Below, piece by piece: positions 56,345 to 64,000 of a stretch of 64,000 bases of DNA (position 1 is the stretch's first letter; every line of letters starts with the position of its first letter). The DNA comes from Tetradesmus obliquus (Eukaryota; Chlorophyta; Chlorophyceae; Sphaeropleales; Scenedesmaceae). The notes under the pieces are model-generated. The model saw only the letters and a list, made by a program, of their open reading frames with translations, was not told where the DNA came from and made no database searches. The DNA is taken from positions 3,832,501 to 3,896,500 of the forward strand of contig CP126205.1 in the NCBI GenBank assembly GCA_030272155.1. The letters run 5' to 3'. A program made the position numbers and the translations under genes.

Positions 56345-57972
56345 GCTGCCGCAGCAGGAGCTGGCGGCAGGCTGCCAGCCTCTGCAGTGCTGCTGTGGCC
56401 AGCACCTGACTCTGCATGCACCGCTGCAGCAGCTGTGCAGCATCTGCTGGTAATCCTGCTTCTCTGACATCAAGTTTGACCACTCTATGTACAAAGAATG
56501 CACGTGCAACTGTATGTTGACAGCTGCCGCAATTGCTCGGCCAACGTTGCACGAAGGCGCTGTGCAACTGGAACGCTGCCACCTGCTGCTACAGGATCGC
56601 TGCTGCTAGCACTGCTGCTGCTCAGGCCTTCTGCTGCCACTAGTAATGTGCGCAGGCACTGCTGCAGCAGTTGCAGCGTTGGCTGCACCAGCCGCACTCC
56701 TCCATGCACCACTTGCAGCACATCAGGCCATGTGAGGGCTGTTTGGTGCACCTCAAGCGCGCTGCGATCTAAGACACCTTGGCACATTCGCCACAAGGCG
56801 ATGAGGGCGCCCGGCAGCTGTGAGAAAACCAGCAAGCTGGCCTGTCCCAGCTGCCCCAGCTGCGGCTGCTGCTGCTGCTGCTGCTGCAGCAGGGCCAGCC
56901 AGCTGTCCAGCAGCCCTGCACAGGCAGTGGAGGCATGCCACACAGTGAGCCTCAGCCACAGCAGTGAGAATAACATCAGGATTGACAACACTGACTGCTG
57001 TTCGATTACAGACATCACTCCTGGCTGGCATTGAGCAAGTCAGGCGTAGAGTGAGGGACGATCAGGCCGCAAAAGCAGACTGCAGGCTGACACAGCAGAT
57101 GCATGGTTACTGCTGGCCAGACGCATGAGCAAGGGCAGTGCAGCAGCTCCCAGCAGCATTCAACTCAAATGCAGCGCACAACAGTATGGTTGAACTGTTG
57201 GATTAGTGGCAGTCAAGCCCACGATAGGGGCTGTTAGGAAACAAAGGTTGAGTGAGCTTAACAGCAGTGTGCCCTGGACACTCAAAATGCAGGGCTGGCA
57301 TCAGTAGGATGTACTTTGTGGTTGCATGAGCTGCACCACATGCTGCTTTGCAGCGTCTATACACAGCTGGTCAAGAAGCCGCAGCTTACCTGCTGATGTG
57401 ACTGCTTCCAGGAAACGATGTGTGCTGTCAATTGCCATCTCGCTGCTTGGATTGCAGGCCAAGGAGCCGCATGCCGCGCCTGCAATGCCTGCAATGCACG
57501 CTGTGCAGTCTCGCCATAGCATGGCAGTGCTGACAGGCTGCCCCCCAGCTGCTGCTGCTCTTGTTGCTGCTGCTGCTGGTTTTGTTGTGCACAGGCACTC
57601 TGGCCGCTGCTGCAGCCACAGCAGCAGCTGCGCCAGCAGCTGCGGCACGTGCAGCTCTGTTATCAGCGCATGCAGCAGATGTTTCGCATGAAACTTCGTA
57701 GCGCTTTTCGCTGCTGGCGTCAAAAACGACTGCACTCCACTGAGTGCTGCATTCAGCTTGTGCAGCAGCAGCAGGCTGGTCTGCATGGCCTGAGCTGCTA
57801 GCCCGCTGCTTGCTGCTGCTGCATCTGGCGGGGTACTCTGCAGCAGATTGGCATGCTGCCTACAACTCCAGAGGGTGCTGAATTCCCTGCCTGCCTCTTC
57901 TGCCTGCTGCAGGGGAGACAGCGCAGAACTAAATGCTGAGGTACTGCTGGTGTCGCTGCTGTTGGTGGCCAT

Positions 57973-58875
57973 GCACGGCTATGCTGCTTGGTGTAACGAA
58001 ATATCAAGTTGTTACCACCGCGCACTCGACAGGTCAATCTGATCAGAACGCCTTGCAGCCAACCCGGAACCGACACGGCAGGTACCAGTAACTTGGTGCG
58101 TGGGGATATACGTGGGTGTGCAGCCTCCGGTAGAAGACAACATCGTGATGTGGCCAAGATGAGTCGCAGCTGGTACAAGCTGGCACATGACCAAACCATA
58201 AACATGGCAACAGTAACTGAAGGCCAGGACAAACGGCCATCACCCGGACCAACAGCAATCCAGTGTGCTGTATATGCTTGTAATCAGCCGTAGCAAGAAG
58301 CAGTATACGCTTGCCAATCGGCTCAGCAACTGGCAGGTCCAGCTGCCAACCCGCCTCTAGTGCAGTGACAAGTTACACACCTGCCAGATGGATTTCGAAA
58401 ACATGGGCCCAGCAGCAGCACAGCACACACCATGCTACCACAGACAATGACCAGCTTGTTCTACTGCTGCTTTCACTGCTGCTATTCACTCAGCTCCTGC
58501 CGGTGGCGTCAGTTCCACATCGCCAGCAGCAGCATAGAAGCCACACCCCGGCCCCTGCGTGTTGTCACATGCGTAGTAGTAGCAGCAGCAGCCGCCCTGC
58601 AGCAGCCTGCTCTTCATCACACTACGCCTGCCACACCTACAGCAGCCACAGAATAAAAGGCGATAGCAAGTGACGTCACATGCAGCATCCAATGATTGTT
58701 TTTTGAACATGCTGGTGATGCTGGCCAATGCACGACTTCAGGAACTGCAGGCTGGCACTGTTGCAACTGCTGCTTCCGCTGCTGCTGCTGCTGCTGCTGC
58801 TGTTGCTGCTGCTGACATTGTGCTGCCAAAGAGGCCTCACATGACACAAAGAGCCTTGCAAAATGCAACCAGTGT
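57973..58875. other. Intergenic, no gene recognised
   Basis: 5' flank of MYND-D and 3' flank of the AlkB gene. Short open frames without domains; a (CTG)n tract lies at about 58780-58812. Confidence 0.5.
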
Positions 58876-60219
58876 CTAGCAAACACCTCCCTGCATATGC
58901 CAGATTGGCACGTACCTGCAAGGGGGCACTGCTGCCTCCCATGCTGTGTTGATGCTGCGGAAGGTGAGGTTGATGCGTGCCGTGCCGCTGATGGAGTGTG
59001 GAGTCAGCGGCTTGGCTGTTTTGGGGACCTGGCGTTGGCAAAACAAGTGCGCGCAGCAGCATCGTCATCATCAGCAGCAGGATGTGCACGGCCATCATCA
59101 GCCACAGTGGTCAGGCGCTCGACTGGCTTGTAGTCCGCGGCACTGATTGGTGAAGTGCCACATCAGCTGCCTGGCCAGATGAGCCTGAGGATGAAGCACA
59201 ACTGCCTGGCCAGATGAGCCTGAGGATGAAGCACAACTGCCTGGCCAGATGAGCCTGAGGATGAAGCACAACTGCCTGGCCAGATGAGCCTGAGGATGAA
59301 GCACAACTGCCTGGCCAGAGGAGCCTGAGGATGAAGCACAACTGCCTGGCCAGAGGAGCCTGAGGATGAAGCACAACTGCCTGGCCAGAGGAGCCTGAGG
59401 ATGAAGCACAACTGCCTGGCCAGAGGAGCCTGAGGATGAAGCACAACTGCCTGGCCAGAGGAGCCTGAGGATGAAGCACAACTGCCTGGCCAGAGGAGCC
59501 TGAGGATGAAGCACAACTTGAAAACCCTTGCGCTGTCCAAGCATGACGCAGCACAATGCACAGGACAGGAGACCCAGACGGCCGTGTGATGGCAGTACTG
59601 CGGCAACACAGCTGAACCAGCAGTTGTCCATGTGTGACTGACAGCTGGCTTCACTGCCCAGGATTGGCCTCACCTCGTGCCTCCACTCCTCTTGACAGGG
59701 CGGCCACATAATCAGCAGGCTCCTGTCAGGCAGGATTATGTCGATACTAGCCAGCTGCTTGCCCTGAGCACTGCTGCTGGCGCTGCTGCTGCTGCTCTTC
59801 AAACTGCTCCCACCAGTGCAAGCAGCTGCAGCAGCAGTAGCAGGTACTGTGGCCTGCTGCAGTGCTGCCAGTGCCTTAGCCGCTACTGCTTCGTTGGCTG
59901 GGCGTAACCTGAACAGCCGCGCAGTGCCAAGTGACACTGAGGCGATGGTTGGCAGCGGTCCAATTGTTGTGAGCCTGTCTGTGTGCGGGCCCACGCTTTC
60001 TTGGCCGTGTGCATACAGGTTAGCAAGCGCATACGTGGCCTGCCATGCGAGAGGCTGCAGGGCATCTGACTGTGCTGCTGCTGCCACTGCTGATGGATCT
60101 GCTGCTGCTGAAGATGGTGATGATGCTGGCGCCTGCACACATTGCTGCGTGTTGTCCATGGTCCCTCCACCAGTCCTCTGTGGCCCAGCTGCTGTATCAA
60201 TATGCAGACATGGCGGTGC

Positions 60220-60264
<45 letters not shown>

Positions 60265-62257
60265 GCTTTGCATGCTGCTGTTCAGCTGCTGCAGCTGCTG
60301 CCGCCACCAGGAGTGCTCGGGTGCAGCCATGCGCTCCGACACTGCTGCCGCCACCAATGCAGCAGCATGGCGTAGCGTGTCAGAGGCAGGGAGGTGCCCT
60401 GTAGCACTTTCCGTGGCTGTTGATCCAACAAAAGCTGGATGGCTGCTTGCACTGCTGCTGCTGCCGGCCGGCCAAACTGCTGCTGCTGCTGCTGCGGCGG
60501 CGGCGGCGGCTGGGTTAGGTCCTGGCGTTGGCACCACCTGCTCCTGCGAGCTGTGTGGTCCCATTGGTGATTGCTGCTGCTGCTGCTGCTGCAGCGGCAG
60601 TAAGCTGTAGTGCATGGATGAGCGCGGCTGCTGCTGCTGCTGCCCAGCAAACCACCAGCTGCCCCTGGCCCAGCCAGGCGACTCCTGCAGCACAGCAGGC
60701 CGTGCAGAGCAGGGCAGGCCGGCAGTGCAGAATGGTGTGTAAAGCTAACACCACAGCAGTGCTGGTGCACTTGCAGCCTGAAGAGGCTGGCATGAGGTAA
60801 GTAGCAACTAGTTCTATGCCTGGCTGCCTGGCACGACTGAAACGACTGCAGCACAGCTGCATGCGCAACTACCTAGGCAGGAACCCAAACAGGTGTCCAG
60901 AGCAGGCCATTGACAGAGTGGTTACTTTTGCCATACCGCTTACCTGCAGCAGCGTTGCCAGCAGCTGGCTGCCCAGGTGCTTATGTAGGAACCCCGGCAG
61001 CAGCAACAGTACGGTTTCAACCGTAGCTATAGTTGGAAAATGCAACACCCCACGGCTCACCTGCAGCAGCGTTATCATCAGCAGCTGGCTGCTCAGCTGC
61101 TTACGCAGGAATACCAGCAGCATCAAGAGCGCACCGTTACCGTACCTACACTTGGTAGCTGCTCCAAACATCCCTTTGCTTACCGGCAGCAGTTCAGCTA
61201 GCAGCTGGTTGCCGAGCTGCTTGGGCACGAACCCCAGCAGCAGCTCGAAAGGGCCCAGGCGCTGCAGCACTGACAGCTGCAGTGGCAGGCCTGGCTTGGA
61301 AGTAGCTTCTCCTGCAAAGCGTGCATGGGCCCCCACAGGGTCAAACCTGCTGCGTTGCCACCATTTGTCAGAGCCTTGGTACTGTGCAGCAACTGCTGCT
61401 GCAGGTGGTGGTGCTGGTCGTGGCGGCTTTGCTGCTGCAGGCGCAGCATGGCTTTCAGCAGTCGCTGCTGCTGCTTCTGCTGCTGCAGGTGCAGCATTCC
61501 GGCGCATTGGACGCAACGGCAGGCCTGGCCTGGCTGCAACCTCTCCTGCAAAGCGAGCATAGGCTACCACTGGGTCTGCTCTGCTGCGCTGCCACCACTG
61601 CTGATCAATGGGGCTGTGCGATTGTGATGCTGCGCTGGCTGCTGTTGCAGGTGATGGTGAAGGTGCTAGTGGAGGGTGTGCTGCTGCAGGCAGAGAGTGG
61701 CTTGCAGGAACTGGTTCTGTTGCTGCTTCTGGTGCTGCTGCATGGTGCGTTGGCTGGTGTGATGGCTGTCCTGCAGAATTGAGCGGCGCTTGCTGCTGCC
61801 GCTGTGTGCGGCTGTTTGGTGGTTGACCAGTCAAACACAGTGCTGCTGCGGCTCCTGCAGTGTGAGGCTGCTGCGTTGCAGCAGCTGTGGGTTGTGCTGC
61901 TGCCAGGGTATCAGCAGCGCCAGCTGCCGCTGCTGCGTCTGCATGGCTGCCTGCTGTGACGTGTGCGTCACATGATTCTTCTGGTGTCGATGCTTCAGCA
62001 GTATGAACTAGCACATGGTTGCGCCCGTCTCTGGCATGTGCTGCTGCTGCATCTGCTGCTGCGTCCAAAGCTACTGCTGGAGCCTCTCCCTTGCTACGCG
62101 ATCGTGGAGTCGGCGTTTTAGGCTTGATAAAGAAGTGCTGGGTGAGCTGCGTTTGCCTGCTTTTGGTACGCGAGGGTGTCGGTCCGGTGGGCTTCTTCGC
62201 TTTGCCCATGAGGATAGGCAGCAGAGGAGGATGCTGCACGTGTAATGGTGTCGACAT
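58876..62257 (-). CDS. AlkB-type 2-oxoglutarate/Fe(II) dioxygenase with PIP-box-like N-terminus
   Basis: Oxidative demethylase of alkylated nucleic acid (family knowledge). Exons (minus): 61184-62257, 59674-60684, 58876-59028; junctions are phase 0. After MSTPLHVQ and MGKAKKPTGP, the segment SRQTQLTQHFFIKPK resembles a PCNA-interacting peptide. A WWQRSR-x-DPV...ARFAGE...PGLPL module occurs twice. AlkB-fold motifs: FELLLGFVPKQLGNQLLAE, WARGSWWFAG...PRSSMHYSL, ALANLYAHGQESVGPHTDRL (H-x-D iron ligands), IASVSLGTARLFRLRP, LPDRSLLIMWPPCQEEWRHE (third His) and GTARINLTFRS (R-x-N-x-T-x-R, 2-oxoglutarate binding). Long Gln/Ala/Ser inserts split the catalytic domain. Intron 1 contains two more copies of the exon 1 end with donors; intron 2 contains a 35-bp minisatellite. 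The closest match is an ALKBH2/3-like DNA repair enzyme (inference). Confidence 0.82.
59167..59518. repeat. 35-bp intronic minisatellite, 10 copies
   Basis: Unit ctgcctggccaga(t/g)gagcctgaggatgaagcacaa. The four left copies carry cagatgagcc and the six right copies cagaggagcc, a clean two-block structure. The 35-bp period is not a multiple of three and the unit has no minus-strand stop, so all minus frames stay open; these frames are not counted as coding. The array lies in AlkB intron 2. Confidence 0.97.
60224..60264 (-). repeat. (CTG)n tract encoding poly-Gln in AlkB
   Basis: CAG in gene sense; encodes a run of about 14 Gln between the segments LNSSMQSK and APPCLHID in exon 2. Confidence 0.95.
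60944..61240 (-). repeat. Triplicated 3' edge of AlkB exon 1 with donors
   Basis: Three copies of the segment encoding F-(V/L)-x-K-(Q/H)-L-(G/S)-(N/S)-QLL, each followed by gtaagc or gtgagc, end at 61184, 61061 and 60944, spaced 123 and 117 bp. Only the first continues an open AlkB frame in the right phase. All three are in one open frame, so inclusion of the extra copies would be tolerated. Confidence 0.85.
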
Positions 62258-64000
62258 GTCACACTACTTGACGTTATGCTAGTGCTATCTCCCAGCAGCT
62301 GGGCAACTGTACGCTGGCTAGGGTTTGCTGCCAGCACGAACCTACCTGACAGCACCTGACAGTCAGGTCCTGACTGGCAGTTGTGTGCTGCAGCCACATC
62401 AAACTGGGAAGCCTTGAACAGCGGCGTATATATGCACATATCGTATACCAAACATTGAATAGGTTACATTTTCTATGCATTATTACACCTGACTCACAAC
62501 AGGTCTCACTCACAAACTGTGCACCCAGCCCTGCTGCACAAACCCCTGACAACCCTGACACAGCCTGCGGGGAGTCCACAGGACGTCAAGGCAGTTTGAA
62601 GCACGGTGAATGCACAACTGTCCACAGACGTCTCATAAGATGAAAGAGAGCTGAGGCAGCCCCCAGAATCTGATGAACGCAATATGTTATGTACACGGTT
62701 CAACCGCAAACACACACATGTTATGCTGAGGATGCTTACTCCCTAACATATTACAACATATGTAGCATCAGCCACCCAGCCATTTGTTGTTGTAAGCCCT
62801 ATTAGAGTGCATGCTCACACGGGCGGCACCTTGCTGGGTACAGCAGCCGCCCGGCTGCGTGCACAGTACTGTCCATCCTTTCCTTCTAACCACTTTTGAC
62901 ACGACAACACATACATTGGCTCGCCAGCATCACATCTGCAAGCCGTACGGCAGATGCATGTTGTACAGCACATACCACATCGGCACATCTTTGAAGCAGC
63001 TGCACCTGTGAAGGGTGCAGCGTGTAACGCCAACCTTTAGCCTTACATTTCCTGCACGACCCAAATCTCAGCCAAAGTACCACGTCAATATGATCCACCT
63101 GAAAGCAGCGGCAAATGCATGCGTTTGGGCACAACACGTGACCCCCAGATCAACACAACCTATTCAAACTGCCAAGCATGCACAGGCAACAGAACAAGAG
63201 ATATCAAGCTAGCAAGCAAAGCAAACACAGCAAACAAAGCATGCACAACACGACTGCAGGCACAAGCAAGGTGGCAACACACGCGCATAAGCGGTGTGGT
63301 TTGATTGGTGCACACGTGCGCACAATAGTATGCATGTTCGCCGCTGTGCAAAGACTGGCAGCAGCTGCCAGCTGTACTGCCACCATGGCTGGCTAAGCAG
63401 CTGAACTGCCAGCTGTACTGCCAGCTGTACTGCCAGCTGTACTGCCACGATGGCAAAGCAGCCAGGTGCAAACAGGATGGTTGGCATGTGTGGCCCAGGA
63501 GAACACAGCATTGCACATATCTGGTATTGACAGATTGTGTACATCTGTCAACCACATACCGATATGTTCAGGCTGTATTGTGTCTTGGAGCTACACCACC
63601 AGTCAACAGTCTGGCTCCACAACAACAACTCCTGGTGTGTAGCTCGCGTCTCGACAAACAAGCAAAGGCAGTCGGTGCATGCGTTGCTGCGAAACTGATC
63701 CGATCACCTTTACCGCAATCAAGACACCTAGTCAAACAGCACAGATACAACAACACAACGTTATGCTGGGGTACGCAACCTGATCATGCCAGCTGTAGAG
63801 ATACAGGGTGCACATGAGCTGCATACAAACAAGGCTGCAGCGGCTACAGGTGCAGCTGAACATGCCTCTGTACCTGAACAAGTTTCTTTGAAGGCCATCA
63901 GCAGCTCCCCAACTGTTTAGGGGACATTGTCAACCCCATTGACAGGAGATGACACCGGTCGCACGGTGTGTAAAACAGGCAGCACATGTGCATGCATATC
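62258..64000. other. No gene recognised
   Basis: 5' flank of the AlkB gene and beyond. Short frames only. A 12-bp tandem repeat (ctgccagctgta, about four units) lies at about 63400-63447. Confidence 0.5.
63400..63447. repeat. 12-bp tandem repeat
   Basis: Four units of ctgccagctgta with slight edge variation, and a partial copy just upstream at about 63362-63380. Confidence 0.9.

Larger units (their letters stand above)
53302..57972 (-). pseudogene. MYND-family member D, frameshifted and split by a retroposed insertion
   Basis: Tandem paralogue of member C. Exon 1 57390-57972 (MATNSSDTSSTSAFSSALS), exon 2 55603-56990, exons 3-4 about 53953-55170, and the MYND remainder 53302-53418. In exon 2 the homology to C jumps frame three times: after VAQRLRATLAEQ (about 56550), after SEKQDYQQM (about 56440), and inside the poly-Q/Ser stretch before TPPWLLPNWEVYVS (about 56300). 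The MYND finger starts VCNHLGCENLSGCRES...RKV, is interrupted by about 530 bp, and resumes VCGGCGAYYCSAACQAADRK and RHRHAC. The intron between family exons 3 and 4 is read through without a stop by chance. Several independent lesions make a functional product unlikely. Confidence 0.8.

Noticed and set aside
59098..59654. Minus-strand frames of repeated SSSGSSGQAVVLHPQ type
   Set aside because: Translations of the 35-bp minisatellite; AlkB splicing removes this region.

Overview
The window looks like nuclear DNA of a chlorophycean green alga, most likely close to Scenedesmaceae (inference). The signs are moderately GC-rich DNA, intron-rich genes with GT-AG introns of about 100-1200 bp, very abundant CAG/CTG triplet tracts in exons and introns, plant-type TTTAGGG motifs, a polyadenylated retrocopy with the algal TGTAA signal, and a KDZ-superfamily transposase of the kind known from Volvox and relatives. 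Gene models were built by hand from reading frames, splice signals and intron phase. No tRNA, rRNA or CRISPR array was recognised.

Layout. 1-2620: left-truncated PHD-finger gene (-), with a 10-bp minisatellite upstream. 3.6-5.3 kb: 118-bp satellite carrying a 190-bp insert with telomere-like motifs. 6.2-9.7 kb: secreted cysteine-rich protein (-). 10.0-13.9 kb: unrecognised multi-exon gene (+) with cysteine pairs and a poly-Q/FTFG tail. 14.5-16.0 kb: 29-bp satellite, about 50 copies. 17.8-23.4 kb: 13-exon KDZ transposase (-) with an in-frame TGA. 23.8-29.9 kb: two members of a MYND-finger family, head to head; one lacks its MYND finger and the other is a 5'-truncated pseudogene. 30-33.7 kb: repeat-rich, no credible gene. 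33.7-36.5 kb: LicD/fukutin-like gene (-). 38.0-41.4 kb: RAD23 (-), divergent from a CPBP (CAAX-type) membrane protease at 41.5-44.0 kb (+). 44.4-46.4 kb: secreted dirigent/AOC-like barrel protein (+). 47.8-52.4 kb: MYND-family gene (-). 53.3-58.0 kb: its decayed paralogue (-), split by a retroposed insertion. 58.9-62.3 kb: AlkB-type dioxygenase (-). 62.3-64 kb: no gene seen.

The most unusual signal: five single-copy-looking genes (LicD-like, RAD23, CPBP protease, dirigent-like, AlkB) have exon edges repeated in tandem inside the neighbouring intron, each echo usually keeping its own GT donor or AG acceptor. Donor-side edges are present three times in every case found. In the LicD-like gene a 30-bp direct repeat containing CCCAGGTG forms both ends of a 97-bp intron, as expected if the intron was born by tandem duplication. 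The KDZ, MYND, PHD and cysteine-rich genes show no such echoes. A second pattern is strand polarity of triplet tracts: CTG-sense runs sit just upstream of many 3' splice sites, while exonic runs are CAG/AGC/GCA-sense.
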